The notes beneath the pieces are model-generated. The model ran no database searches and was not told the origin of the DNA. It worked only from the letters and a program-made list of their open reading frames with translations. A DNA stretch of 64,000 bases from positions 124,001 to 188,000 of the forward strand of contig JAUCYS010000001.1 in assembly GCA_030373505.1 (NCBI GenBank), read 5' to 3'. Source of the stretch: Parasphingorhabdus sp. GTDB taxonomy: Bacteria > Pseudomonadota > Alphaproteobacteria > Sphingomonadales > Sphingomonadaceae. Position 1 is the stretch's first letter. The number at the start of each line of letters is the position of its first letter. Position numbers and translations under genes: made by a program. This document shows positions 52,828-61,789 of this stretch, piece by piece.

Positions 52828-53829
52828 ATGACTGATAACAGGCAATGGCTGATCAACGGGCGTCCCAAGGGCCGCGGGCTGGTCGACGATGATTTCAAGA
52901 AAGTTGTCACCCCGGTACCGGACTGTGCCGAAGGCCATGTGCTGGTCAAAAACGAGATACTGGGTTTCGATCCGGCGCAGAAAGGCTGGATGGAAAATAT
53001 CGGCGGCTATGTTGCCCCCACCGAAATTGGCGAAGTGATGCGCGGCTCGGGCATTGGCACCGTGATTGAATCGCGGCATCCCGGATTCTCCGCGGGCGAC
53101 AAGGTCATGGGGATGCTGCGCTGGCAGGATTACGCGCATGTGCCGGGTGGTGAGCTGAACAAGGTTCCCGATGATGATCTGCTGGCGGCCAATCTTGGTG
53201 CCCTGGGTACGACCGGCATGACGGCCTATTTCGGTCTGCTGAAACATGGCCGGCCGCAACCCGGCGATACGGTCGTCGTTTCCGGTGCAGCCGGTGCCAC
53301 CGGTTCGATGGTCGGGCAGATCGCCAAGATCGCCGGTTGCCGGATCATCGGCATCGCTGGTGGCGAGGAAAAATGCCAATGGCTGACTGATGAGGTCGGC
53401 TATGATGTCGCGATCGACTATAAGAATGACGATGTCCGGGCGAAACTGAAGGAACATTGCGCCCAGTCGATCAATGTCTTTTATGACAATGTCGGCGGCA
53501 AGATATTGAACGATGCGCTGGCCCATCTCGCGATGCACGCCCGCGTTGCTATTTGTGGTGGCATCTCGCGCTACGAGCAGGGCGACATGCCGGCCGGGCC
53601 TGAGAATTATTTCAACCTGATCTTCAAGCGCGCCAGCATGTCGGGCTTTATCGTATCCGATTATGCAAGCGAATTTCCGGAAGCGCAGAAGCGCATGCGG
53701 CAATGGATCAAGGAGGGCAAGATCACCTTCAAGGAAGATATCCAGCAGGGCTTTGACAATATTCCCGATACCCTGAAGCGCTTGTTTGCGGGCCAGAATT
53801 TTGGCAAGCAAATGCTTCGCCTGGATTGA
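52828..53829 (+). CDS. MDR-family NADP-dependent oxidoreductase (zinc-free, CurA/leukotriene-B4-DH-like)
   Basis: 333 residues from the ATG at 52828, preceded by GGAGAG; the open frame upstream to 52537 is not coding. The NADP motif VVSGAAGATGSMVGQIAKIAG and the start of the catalytic domain (QWLINGRPKG, GFDPAQKGWMENIGGYVAP) resemble zinc-free enone reductases. It reduces or oxidises alpha,beta-double bonds of carbonyl compounds. A paralogue is at 60358-61380. Confidence 0.92.
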   Translation: MTDNRQWLINGRPKGRGLVDDDFKKVVTPVPDCAEGHVLVKNEILGFDPAQKGWMENIGGYVAPTEIGEVMRGSGIGTVIESRHPGFSAGDKVMGMLRWQDYAHVPGGELNKVPDDDLLAANLGALGTTGMTAYFGLLKHGRPQPGDTVVVSGAAGATGSMVGQIAKIAGCRIIGIAGGEEKCQWLTDEVGYDVAIDYKNDDVRAKLKEHCAQSINVFYDNVGGKILNDALAHLAMHARVAICGGISRYEQGDMPAGPENYFNLIFKRASMSGFIVSDYASEFPEAQKRMRQWIKEGKITFKEDIQQGFDNIPDTLKRLFAGQNFGKQMLRLD

Positions 53830-53915
53830 TGCGATCGATGATATCGCTAACTAAATGCGCAGTGCCCGCATCCGGTCGGCTGACATATGACATTGTCATT
53901 ACGAGAGGTTAGGGC

Positions 53916-55127
53916 ATGAGCGATCTGGAAGAATTTCGCGCCGAAGTGAGGGCATGGCTGAAGGAAAATTGCCCCGAGGAAATGCGCGACGGCGATATTA
54001 CGGCCGAAAATCAGTGCTGGGGCGGGCGCCAATGGGAGTTCCAGTCAGAGGCGCAGAAAATATGGTTCGAACGGGCGCTGGCCAAGGGCTATACAGTGCC
54101 CAGCTGGCCGAAGGAATATGGTGGCGCGGGACTTTCCGCCGATCAGGCCAAGATTCTGGATGAAGAGCGGCAGGCCATCAACGCCCGCAAGCCGCTGAGC
54201 AACTTCGGTATCTCGATGCTCGGCCCCGCCTTGCTGGCCTATGGTACGCACGAGCAGAAAAAACAGCATTTGACCGGCATCGCGCGCGGCGAAATCCGCT
54301 GGTGCCAGGGCTATTCCGAGCCGGGTGCCGGATCGGATCTGGCATCGCTGAAGACCAAATGCGAGGACAAAGGCGATCACTGGCTGATCAACGGCCAGAA
54401 AATCTGGACCTCCAACGCCGATATTTCGGACTGGATCTTCTGCCTGGTGCGGACCGATTTTGATGCTCCGAAGCATGAAGGCATTACCTTCATCCTGATC
54501 GACATGGCGAGTGAAGGCATAAGCGTGAAGCCGATCGTCCTGATCTCCGGTCATTCGCCATTTTGCGAGACCTTCTTCGACGAGGTCAAGGTGCCCAAGA
54601 GCTATGGCGAGGGCAATCCGTCTGTGGTCGGAGAAGTCAATCGCGGCTGGGATGTGGCGAAGAACCTGCTGGTGCACGAGCGCGGCATGCTGGGGACGAT
54701 GTCGCCGCTGAAGGGGACAACCGGACCCGAAAATCTCGGCAAATTTGCTGTCGAGAAAATCGGACTGGATGCAGCGGGCCGTCTCGACGACCCCGCGCTT
54801 CGGGAACGGATAGCCCAGGCAGAGCTCGACAACTGGGCCTATAATCTGACGGTTGAGCGGATGACGGACGAAGCCAATGCGGGCAACGGCCTGGGTGCCA
54901 AATCGTCGATGCTGAAATATGTGGCGTCGGAGCTTACCAAACGTGGTACCGAATTGCGGATGGATATCGAGGGCACGACAGCGGCCACTATCGGCGCCGA
55001 GGGCATAGAATATGGCAGCCTCGCCAATAACTGGCTTTATAACAGGGCCTATTCGATCCTCGGCGGGACCACGGAAGTCCAGCTGAATATCATTTCCAAG
55101 CGCGTCTTAGGATTGCCGAGCCAATAG
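53916..55127 (+). CDS. Acyl-CoA dehydrogenase, subunit of an FadE pair
   Basis: 403 residues. AWLKENCPEEMRDGDITAEN, WCQGYSEPGAGSDLASLKT and the C-terminal LGGTTEVQLNIISKRVLGLP are acyl-CoA dehydrogenase. It precedes a second, different dehydrogenase gene by 11 bases; such adjacent unequal pairs usually form one heteromeric enzyme, as in sterol side-chain degradation. It oxidises an acyl-CoA to the enoyl-CoA, passing electrons to ETF. GAGAGGTTAGGG precedes the ATG. Confidence 0.93.
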   Translation: MSDLEEFRAEVRAWLKENCPEEMRDGDITAENQCWGGRQWEFQSEAQKIWFERALAKGYTVPSWPKEYGGAGLSADQAKILDEERQAINARKPLSNFGISMLGPALLAYGTHEQKKQHLTGIARGEIRWCQGYSEPGAGSDLASLKTKCEDKGDHWLINGQKIWTSNADISDWIFCLVRTDFDAPKHEGITFILIDMASEGISVKPIVLISGHSPFCETFFDEVKVPKSYGEGNPSVVGEVNRGWDVAKNLLVHERGMLGTMSPLKGTTGPENLGKFAVEKIGLDAAGRLDDPALRERIAQAELDNWAYNLTVERMTDEANAGNGLGAKSSMLKYVASELTKRGTELRMDIEGTTAATIGAEGIEYGSLANNWLYNRAYSILGGTTEVQLNIISKRVLGLPSQ

Positions 55128-55138
55128 GGCGAATTATC

Positions 55139-56278
55139 ATGCCGCTTATACTCAACGAAGAACAGGAAATGCTGCAGGATGCAGCGCAAGGATTCCTGGC
55201 CGAAAAAGCTCCTGTCGCTGCCTTTCGCAAGGTTCGCGACAACAAGCCGGCCGACGGTTTCTGCCGCGATCTCTGGGCCGAGATGGCCGAAATGGGGTGG
55301 GCCGGGATCATCGTCGATGAAGATCATGGCGGCAGCGGCTTCGGCTATGTCGGTGCGGGCGTGCTGGCGGAACAGATGGGCCGCAATCTAACCGCGTCGC
55401 CCTTTTTCTCCACCTCGGTGCTGGGGGCCACGGCGATCCAGCAATATGGAACGCAAAAGCAGCGGGACGAGAATCTGGCTGCGATCAGCAGCGGCGAGCG
55501 GCTGTTTGCCCTGGCGGTAGACGAGGGCCCCCGTCACAATCCGAGCCGGATCAAATTTTCGGCCAAGCCGGCCGGTAACGGCTTTGTCCTGTCCGGCACC
55601 AAGACTTTCGTCGCCGATGGTCATGTTGCGGACAAGCTGATCATCGCTGCCCGCACATCGGGAGAACAGGGCGATGCGGACGTCATCACCCTGTTCCTGG
55701 TCGACGCCGACGCTCCGCAAATCCGGCGCGAGCCGACGCCGATGATCGACAGCCGCAATGCGGCCAATATCACCGTCGACGGTCTCGAGGTGACCGGGGA
55801 TGATATATTGGGTGAGCTGGATGGCGGCTATGCTGCGCTGGAAGGCATATTGTCTGCCGGCCGCGCCGTGCTGAGCGCCGAAATGTCCGGGTCCGCGCAA
55901 CAGGTTTTCGGCGTTACCACCGACTATCTCAAGGAACGCGAGCAATTTGGCCAGAAGATCGGCTCCTTTCAGGGATTGCAGCACCGGGCCGCGCATCTGG
56001 CGACCGAGATCGAGATGATGAAATCGGCGGTGCTCAAATCGCTCAAGGATCTCGACGAGGATTTTGAAAATGCCGGCATCACCTGTTCGCTGGCCAAGGC
56101 AAAGACCGGTCAGGTGGCGCAGCTTGCGACCAAGGAAGCGATCCAGATGCACGGCGGGATCGGCGTTACCGACGAATATGATGTGGGCCTCTATTTCAAG
56201 CGCGTCCATGTCGCGCAGCAGATGTTCGGCGATGCCGGATTCCACAGCGATCGCTGGGCCAAAAATTCCGGCTTTTGA
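55139..56278 (+). CDS. Acyl-CoA dehydrogenase, second subunit of the pair
   Basis: 379 residues. LNEEQEMLQDAAQGFLAEK, MAEMGWAGIIVDEDHGGSG and AIQMHGGIGVTDEYDVGLYFKR are acyl-CoA dehydrogenase features, with an FAD-binding arginine in REQFGQKIG. It is 11 bases downstream of the 53916 gene and may form an alpha2beta2 enzyme with it. Which subunit holds the catalytic glutamate cannot be settled by eye. Confidence 0.92.
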   Translation: MPLILNEEQEMLQDAAQGFLAEKAPVAAFRKVRDNKPADGFCRDLWAEMAEMGWAGIIVDEDHGGSGFGYVGAGVLAEQMGRNLTASPFFSTSVLGATAIQQYGTQKQRDENLAAISSGERLFALAVDEGPRHNPSRIKFSAKPAGNGFVLSGTKTFVADGHVADKLIIAARTSGEQGDADVITLFLVDADAPQIRREPTPMIDSRNAANITVDGLEVTGDDILGELDGGYAALEGILSAGRAVLSAEMSGSAQQVFGVTTDYLKEREQFGQKIGSFQGLQHRAAHLATEIEMMKSAVLKSLKDLDEDFENAGITCSLAKAKTGQVAQLATKEAIQMHGGIGVTDEYDVGLYFKRVHVAQQMFGDAGFHSDRWAKNSGF

Positions 56279-56294
56279 ACGAAGGCTGCGCCGC

Positions 56295-56675
56295 CTAGGC
56301 GTTTCTGACTGTCATATTGGAAGGACCGAAATGGGCCATCATCCTGGCGACTTTTCCGGCGGGATCAAATTCGAATATATCGATCACCTCGACGATCAAT
56401 ATCTGTCCCTCGGGTCGATTGATTTCCGCGCGGAACGGGAAAGCGGCCGCCCTGGCCGAAAGCCGGACGGGACCGGTCAGCTCGACCCTGGCACCACCGG
56501 CAAAGGCATTGGTGTAAAATTCCAGGATTTCGTCACCGCGCTTGGGCTCCGTACCAACCGGGTCTTCGACCGAGGCATCATCGGCATAAAGTGCCATAAC
56601 GGCTTGCATGTCGCCGGCATTGATCGCGGCCAGATAGCGGTCGACCGTTTGCTGCATATGTTCCGGTGTAAGCAT
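56295..56675 (-). CDS. Steroid delta-isomerase-like (KSI) protein
   Basis: 126 residues, the length of bacterial 3-ketosteroid isomerase. The N-terminus, Y14, D38 (VEDPVG) and D99 (VIDIFEF) fall in the positions of the classic KSI triad Tyr14, Asp38 and Asp99, and TGPVRLSARAAAFPFRAEI matches the KSI strand order. The active enzyme moves the delta5 double bond to delta4 through a dienolate. It is on the opposite strand to its neighbours. This is the strongest clue that steroids may be the substrate of this region. Confidence 0.85.
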   Translation of the reverse strand: MLTPEHMQQTVDRYLAAINAGDMQAVMALYADDASVEDPVGTEPKRGDEILEFYTNAFAGGARVELTGPVRLSARAAAFPFRAEINRPEGQILIVEVIDIFEFDPAGKVARMMAHFGPSNMTVRNA

Positions 56676-56758
56676 CGAATATCCTTTTGCTGGAAAACAG
56701 CGCGAAACTAGATTGCCGGGACAGCAGTGACTTCTGCTGAATTAGATAGGAGGTGAAT

Positions 56759-57529
56759 ATGGCGGGTCAATTGGAAGGGAAGGTCGCGATTGTAACGGGC
56801 GGCGCGTCCGGTATCGGCGCGGCGACCGTCAAACGCTTTGTCGAGGAGGGGGCGAAAGTGCTTTCCACCGATGTGCAGGAAGCGCTGGGCCAGTCCGTCG
56901 CCGACGAAGCGGGCGCCCTGTTCATGGTTCAGGACGTGGCCGATCCCGATGCGTGGGACGAGGTGATGGCCAAGGTCCGGAGCGAATATGGACGGCTCGA
57001 TATATTGGTCAACAATGCCGGCATCGTGATTGGCAAGACGATCGAGGATGTCGATCTGGCAAGCTGGCATCATCTGCTCGGCATCAATCTGACCGGCGTG
57101 ATGCTGGGTTGTCAGAAAGCGATCGCGTTGATGAAGGACAATCCCGGCGGCTCGTCCGGTTCGATCATCAATATCGCCTCGACCAGCGCCTTTGCCGCGC
57201 TGCCGGGCGATGTGACCTATACCGCCTCCAAGAGCGCAGTGCGGATGCTGTCGAAGTCGGTGGCCGTCCATTGCGCGCAGAGCGGGCTGAATATCCGTTG
57301 CAACAATCTGGTTCCCGGTGCGACGCACACCGCAATCATCGACACCGCCGCCAAGACGGTGCCGGGCATGGTTGAAATGGCCGCTGCCATGTCGCCGCTG
57401 AAGCGGATCGGGCAGGGTAGCGATCTTGCCGCCGCCGCGGTGTACCTGGCCAGCGATGACAGCAGCTTTGTGACCGGCAGCGATCTGCTGGTCGATGGCG
57501 GTCTGCTGGCGGTGCATCCCGGCTATTGA
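56759..57529 (+). CDS. SDR-family dehydrogenase (3- or 17-hydroxysteroid-type)
   Basis: 256 residues from the ATG at 56759, directly after AGGAGGTGAAT. The Rossmann TGGASGIGAAT, NNAGIV, catalytic S in INIASTSAF and YTASK (YxxxK) are all intact. VAVHCAQSGLNIRCNNLVPG and DLLVDGGLLAVHPGY are typical of hydroxysteroid dehydrogenases, though the substrate cannot be fixed. It lies next to the KSI-like gene in divergent orientation. Confidence 0.9.
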   Translation: MAGQLEGKVAIVTGGASGIGAATVKRFVEEGAKVLSTDVQEALGQSVADEAGALFMVQDVADPDAWDEVMAKVRSEYGRLDILVNNAGIVIGKTIEDVDLASWHHLLGINLTGVMLGCQKAIALMKDNPGGSSGSIINIASTSAFAALPGDVTYTASKSAVRMLSKSVAVHCAQSGLNIRCNNLVPGATHTAIIDTAAKTVPGMVEMAAAMSPLKRIGQGSDLAAAAVYLASDDSSFVTGSDLLVDGGLLAVHPGY

Positions 57530-57609
57530 ATGGACGTCCTAGCCGTTTTGCCAGTTCGGGGCGGGCGGCTTTCGTCCTTATAGAAGGCACAGAAAAGGGA
57601 GAGATTTTC

Positions 57610-58023
57610 GTGAGCGCACAGCCGATTGCCGACAATTTGTTTACCGAAGACATGAGCGCGCTGATCGGTGCGCGGAACCGCGAGACCGGTCATATTTTCT
57701 TTCCTCTGCCCCTGACCCCGGACGACAATATCGAGCCGATCCGGCTGGCCACGCGCGGCACGGTCTGGACCTATACGGTCCAGCGCTTTCCACCCAAGGA
57801 ACCTTATGCAGGGCCCACTGATCCCGAAAAATTCAGGCCCTATGCAGTGGCCTATGTCAGCCTGCCGGGGCAGACCATGGTGGAATCGCGCCTCACCGGT
57901 GTCGATGTGGATGATGTCAGGATCGGCATGGAGGTCGAACTGACCGCGATTCCGCTCGATCCCGAGGCTCCGCCCGAGGAGCAGAAACTCATTCACGCCT
58001 TCAAGCCTGTTCAGGGAGAATAA
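57610..58023 (+). CDS. DUF35 (OB-fold) protein without zinc-ribbon cysteines
   Basis: 137 residues from the GTG at 57610, preceded by GGGAG. The C-terminal OB fold (FRPYAVAYVSLPGQTMVESRL, VRIGMEVELTAIPLD) is clear, while the N-terminal zinc ribbon is degenerate: GARNRETGHIFFPLP lacks the CxxC pairs. DUF35 proteins partner with thiolase-like or Ltp2 aldolase subunits, passing CoA esters. Its stop is 3 bases from the thiolase-like gene, its likely partner. Confidence 0.88.
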   Translation: MSAQPIADNLFTEDMSALIGARNRETGHIFFPLPLTPDDNIEPIRLATRGTVWTYTVQRFPPKEPYAGPTDPEKFRPYAVAYVSLPGQTMVESRLTGVDVDDVRIGMEVELTAIPLDPEAPPEEQKLIHAFKPVQGE

Positions 58024-58025
58024 TC

Positions 58026-59171
58026 ATGTCAGATGTTTGTATCGTAGGAGCAGGGATTCACCCGTTCGGACGCACCGAAGGGCGCGACGGCATGGACCAG
58101 GGCATTTTCGCGGTGAAGCAGGCGCTCGCCGACAGCGGCATCGAATGGAAGGATGTCGAATTTGCCTTTGGCGGCTCTGCGGCGTCGGGCAATGCCGACA
58201 ATATGGTGTCGCAGCTCGGCCTGACCGGTATCCAGTTCATCAATGTCTCGAACGGCTGCGCGACCGGCGGGTCGGCGCTCAACGCCGCGGTCAGCGCGAT
58301 CAAGTCGGGTGAATATGAAATGGGCATGGCGGTCGGCTTCGACAAGCATCCGCGCGGTGCCTTCAACGCCGATCCGTCCGCCTACGGCCTGCCCAACTGG
58401 TATGGCGAAGCCGGCTATATGCTGACCGTGCAGTTTTTCGGCGCCAAGATCATGCGCTATCTGCACGAACATAATATCAGCCGCGAGACGCTGGGCCGGG
58501 TCGCAGAAAAGGCGTTCCGCAACGGCGTCAAGACCGATCACGCCTGGCGGCGCAGCGAGGTCGATCTGGAGACGATCATGAACGCGCCGATGATCTGCGA
58601 TCCGCTGACCAAATATATGTTCTGCTCGCCGGCGGAAGGCGCGGTGGCGCTGATCCTCGCCAGCGAGAAAAAGGCCCAGGAGCTGGGCGTGCCGATCATC
58701 CGGCTGAAGTCCTCGGTGATGCGCACCCGGCCACCCGGATCGTTCGAGGTGTTTGCCGCTTCGATCGACAATGAGCGCGGCGGGACGGCGACCGAGATCG
58801 CATCCAAGGCAGCGTTCGAACAGGCCGGCATGGGCCCCGAAGATATTGATATCGCCCAGCTGCAGGACACGGAATCCGGCGCGGAGATCATGCATATGGC
58901 GGAAAACGGTTTCTGCAAGCCGGGTGAGCAGGAGCAGTGGCTGCTGGAAGGGTGGAGCGACATCAGCGGCAAATTGCCCATCAACACCGACGGCGGTTGC
59001 CTTGCCTGCGGCGAGCCGATCGGCGCATCCGGTCTGCGGCAGGTCTATGAGAATGTCGTGCAATTGCGCGGCACCGCGGGCGCCCGGCAGGTGCCGGGCG
59101 ATCCGAAGACTGCCTATACGCAAGTCTATGGCGCACCGGGCGTATCTGCCGTAACGATTCTCCAAAGATAG
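58026..59171 (+). CDS. Thiolase-like lipid-transfer protein (Ltp2/SCP-x type)
   Basis: 381 residues. NVSNGCATGGSALNAAV holds the N-terminal thiolase cysteine, but the C-terminal histidine box GHPxG reads ACGEPIGASG with Glu. Thiolases need that His, so a Claisen reaction is doubtful. The family with a DUF35 partner includes Ltp2, the retro-aldolase that removes a propionyl or acetyl side chain from steroids. It follows the DUF35 gene by 3 bases. Confidence 0.88.
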   Translation: MSDVCIVGAGIHPFGRTEGRDGMDQGIFAVKQALADSGIEWKDVEFAFGGSAASGNADNMVSQLGLTGIQFINVSNGCATGGSALNAAVSAIKSGEYEMGMAVGFDKHPRGAFNADPSAYGLPNWYGEAGYMLTVQFFGAKIMRYLHEHNISRETLGRVAEKAFRNGVKTDHAWRRSEVDLETIMNAPMICDPLTKYMFCSPAEGAVALILASEKKAQELGVPIIRLKSSVMRTRPPGSFEVFAASIDNERGGTATEIASKAAFEQAGMGPEDIDIAQLQDTESGAEIMHMAENGFCKPGEQEQWLLEGWSDISGKLPINTDGGCLACGEPIGASGLRQVYENVVQLRGTAGARQVPGDPKTAYTQVYGAPGVSAVTILQR

Positions 59172-59179
59172 GAGATTCA

Positions 59180-60355
59180 ATGACCAAGGAAATCAGCGCC
59201 GAGGCGCGTGACATAGCCGAGCGGGTGGAGACATTCGTCCGCGACAAGATTTTTGCCTATGAAAAGGACGAACGCTGCGAGGATCATGGTCCGACCGACG
59301 AACTGGTCCAGGAAATGCGCGCGCTGGCGAGGGAAGCGGGCGTCCTGACGCCGCATATCCGCGAAGATGGCAGCCATCTCACCCATCTCGAAACGGCACT
59401 GGTGCTGCGCAAGTCCGGCCTGTCGCCGCTCGGGCCGCTGGCGGTGAACACCTTCGCGCCGGACGAGGGTAATATGTATCTGCTCGGCAAATGCGCCTCG
59501 CCCGAGCAGAAGGAGCATTTTCTCGCACCATTGGTGTCGGGCGTGGCGCGTTCCGCCTTCTTCATGACCGAACCGGCCAGCGAAAATGGCGCGGGCTCGG
59601 ATCCGATGATGATGCAGACGACGGCAAAGCCGGACGGCAATCACTGGGTGATCAACGGCCGCAAGACCTTCATCACCGGTGCCAAGGGCGCGAAGGTCGG
59701 GATCATCATGGCCAAGTCGGAAGAAGGCGCGACCATGTTTCTGGTCGATCTTCCCGATCCGGCGATCCAGATCGAACGGGTGCTGGACACGATCGACAGT
59801 TCGATGCCGGGTAGCCATTCCGTGGTCAAGATCGACAATCTCCGCGTCCCTGCCGACCAGATGCTGGGCGAAAGCGGCGAGGGTTTCAAATATGCCCAGG
59901 TGCGACTGGCACCGGCGCGGTTGACCCATTGCATGCGCTGGCTCGGCTGCTGCGACCGTGCACAGGAAATCGCCATCGACTATGCCTGCAAGCGCCAGGC
60001 CTTCGGCAAGCCGCTGATCGATCACGAAGGCGTCGGCTTCATGCTGGCGCAGAACCAGATCGATCTCAAGCAGGCGGAACTGATGATCGACTGGTGCGCC
60101 TCGGTGCTCGACACCGGTGCGCTCGGCACCACGGAAAGCTCGATGGCTAAGGTTGCCGTGTCCGAGGCTCTGTTCCGCATCGCCGACAATTGCGTCCAGG
60201 TGATGGGCGGTACCGGCCTCAGCCGCGATACCGTGGTCGAGCAGGTGTTCCGCGAAGTGCGCGCCTTCCGCGTTTACGACGGCCCGACCGAGGTCCACAA
60301 ATGGTCGCTGGCCAAGAAGATCAAGAAATCCCACAAAATCGCCAATGAAGGATAA
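59180..60355 (+). CDS. Acyl-CoA dehydrogenase
   Basis: 391 residues. FFMTEPASENGAGSDPMMMQ, HWVINGRKTFITGAKGAK, YACKRQAFGKPLIDHEGV and DNCVQVMGGTGLSRDTVVEQVFREVRAFRVYDGPTEVH show a full-length FAD enzyme with the C-terminal FAD arginines. AGGAGATTCA precedes the ATG. It is a third dehydrogenase in the region, unpaired, downstream of the Ltp-like gene. Confidence 0.94.
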   Translation: MTKEISAEARDIAERVETFVRDKIFAYEKDERCEDHGPTDELVQEMRALAREAGVLTPHIREDGSHLTHLETALVLRKSGLSPLGPLAVNTFAPDEGNMYLLGKCASPEQKEHFLAPLVSGVARSAFFMTEPASENGAGSDPMMMQTTAKPDGNHWVINGRKTFITGAKGAKVGIIMAKSEEGATMFLVDLPDPAIQIERVLDTIDSSMPGSHSVVKIDNLRVPADQMLGESGEGFKYAQVRLAPARLTHCMRWLGCCDRAQEIAIDYACKRQAFGKPLIDHEGVGFMLAQNQIDLKQAELMIDWCASVLDTGALGTTESSMAKVAVSEALFRIADNCVQVMGGTGLSRDTVVEQVFREVRAFRVYDGPTEVHKWSLAKKIKKSHKIANEG

Positions 60356-60357
60356 TC

Positions 60358-61380
60358 ATGACCAAGAACCGCAAATTCACGCTCGTTAGCCGCCCGGTCG
60401 GCGAACCAAAAGAAAGCGATTTTGCGCTGGTCGAGGAGGATGTTCCGGAGCTTTCCGACGGCGCCTTTCTGGTGCGCAATCACTATATTTCGCTCGACCC
60501 CGCACAGCGCGGCTGGATGAGCGATGCGGAAAGCTATATGCCGCCCATCGCTCTGGGGGCCGCGGTTACCGCCAGCACGGTCGGCAGGGTTGTCGAATCA
60601 AGGAACCCCGATTTTCCGGTCGGACAATGGGTCGTCGGGCTCGGCGCGATGGAAGAATATTCCGTTGTTCAGGCTGGCGGCTTCACCTCGCCGGTCGATG
60701 CCTCGCTGGTGCCGTCGCTGACCAATTTTCTCTCGGTGCTCGGCGCGGTCGGGATGACGGCCTATTTCGGCATGATCGACGATGGCAAGCCCAAGGAGGG
60801 CGAAACCCTGCTGGTGACCGGCGCGGCCGGTGCAGTGGGATCGCTGGTCGGGCAGATCGGCAAGATCAAGGGCTGCCGGGTTGTCGGCATCGCCGGTGGC
60901 GCCGATAAATGCGCGCGGCTGATCGACGATTATGGTTTTGATGCGGCGATCGACTATCGCGGCAAGAGCCAGGCCGAACTGGAACAGGAAATCGCGGCGG
61001 CCGCGCCCGATGGCGTCGACATCATCTGGGAAAATGTCGGCGGCGAAATCCTCGACGCCGGGATCACCGCGATCAACGAGCATGGCCGGGTCGTCCTGTG
61101 CGGCCTGATCAGCGAATATAACAGCCCGGAACCGGTCGGCATTCGCAACCTCTGGTATCTGATCTCCCGGCAGGCAACGATCAAGGGCTTTCTGGTCCGC
61201 GACTATCCGCCGCGCTTCGGCGAAGGCATTGCCGAAATGGGCAAATGGCTGGCCGAAGGCAAGATCAGGCATGACGAGGATATCGATCGGGGTATCGAAA
61301 ACAGCTATGCCGCCTTCATGAAGCTGTTCTCGGGTGCCAATCACGGGAAGATGATCCTGGATGTATCGCCGGCGGAATAA
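60358..61380 (+). CDS. MDR-family NADP-dependent oxidoreductase
   Basis: 340 residues, a paralogue of 52828-53829: VTGAAGAVGSLVGQIGKIKGC (NADP), SLDPAQRGWMSDAESYMPP and GEILDAGITAINEHGRVVLCG. Zinc-free, probably an enone or quinone reductase. It starts 2 bases after the previous stop, so it is in the same operon as the acyl-CoA dehydrogenase and the epoxide-hydrolase-type gene. Confidence 0.92.
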   Translation: MTKNRKFTLVSRPVGEPKESDFALVEEDVPELSDGAFLVRNHYISLDPAQRGWMSDAESYMPPIALGAAVTASTVGRVVESRNPDFPVGQWVVGLGAMEEYSVVQAGGFTSPVDASLVPSLTNFLSVLGAVGMTAYFGMIDDGKPKEGETLLVTGAAGAVGSLVGQIGKIKGCRVVGIAGGADKCARLIDDYGFDAAIDYRGKSQAELEQEIAAAAPDGVDIIWENVGGEILDAGITAINEHGRVVLCGLISEYNSPEPVGIRNLWYLISRQATIKGFLVRDYPPRFGEGIAEMGKWLAEGKIRHDEDIDRGIENSYAAFMKLFSGANHGKMILDVSPAE

Positions 61381-61394
61381 GGGGCAGATTGATC

Positions 61395-61787
61395 ATGTCA
61401 GACAGCAAACAGCAGGTGCTCGCCTTTATCGATGCCTGGAACCGGCTGGATTATGACGCGATTTACGCGGCCATGACCGACGATATCTTCTATCACAATA
61501 TCCCCATGGAGCCCTGTGTCGGCATCGAGGCGGTGCGGGGCTTCTTCGAGGGCTCCGGTATGGGCTCCGACGGCGCGGAATGGATCGTCCATCACGTCGT
61601 GGCCGAGGGCGAAATTGTCCTGACCGAGCGCACCGACAAGTTCCGGATCAACGGCCAGTGGATCGCCATCCGGGTGATGGGCACGTTTGAAATGCGCGAC
61701 GGCAAGATCGCCAAATGGCGCGACTATTTCGATCTCGCCGAATTCCAGAACCAGCTCGCCGCCACCATCGGTGGCAGCGCCGCCTGA
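61395..61787 (+). CDS. Limonene-1,2-epoxide-hydrolase-family protein
   Basis: 130 residues from the ATG at 61395. The Asp-Arg-Asp catalytic set is recognisable: R79 and D81 (ERTDKF) and D110 (WRDYFD), with Y33 and N35 (FYHNIPM) to bind the water. Family members hydrolyse epoxides of terpenes or sterols in one step. It is the last gene of the rightward operon and converges on the SDR gene with 2 bases between stops. Confidence 0.85.
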   Translation: MSDSKQQVLAFIDAWNRLDYDAIYAAMTDDIFYHNIPMEPCVGIEAVRGFFEGSGMGSDGAEWIVHHVVAEGEIVLTERTDKFRINGQWIAIRVMGTFEMRDGKIAKWRDYFDLAEFQNQLAATIGGSAA

Positions 61788-61789
61788 CC

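Noticed and set aside
58029-59180. Leftward open frame opposite the Ltp-like gene
   Set aside because: High-GC antisense shadow; the sense strand has motifs and a partner gene.
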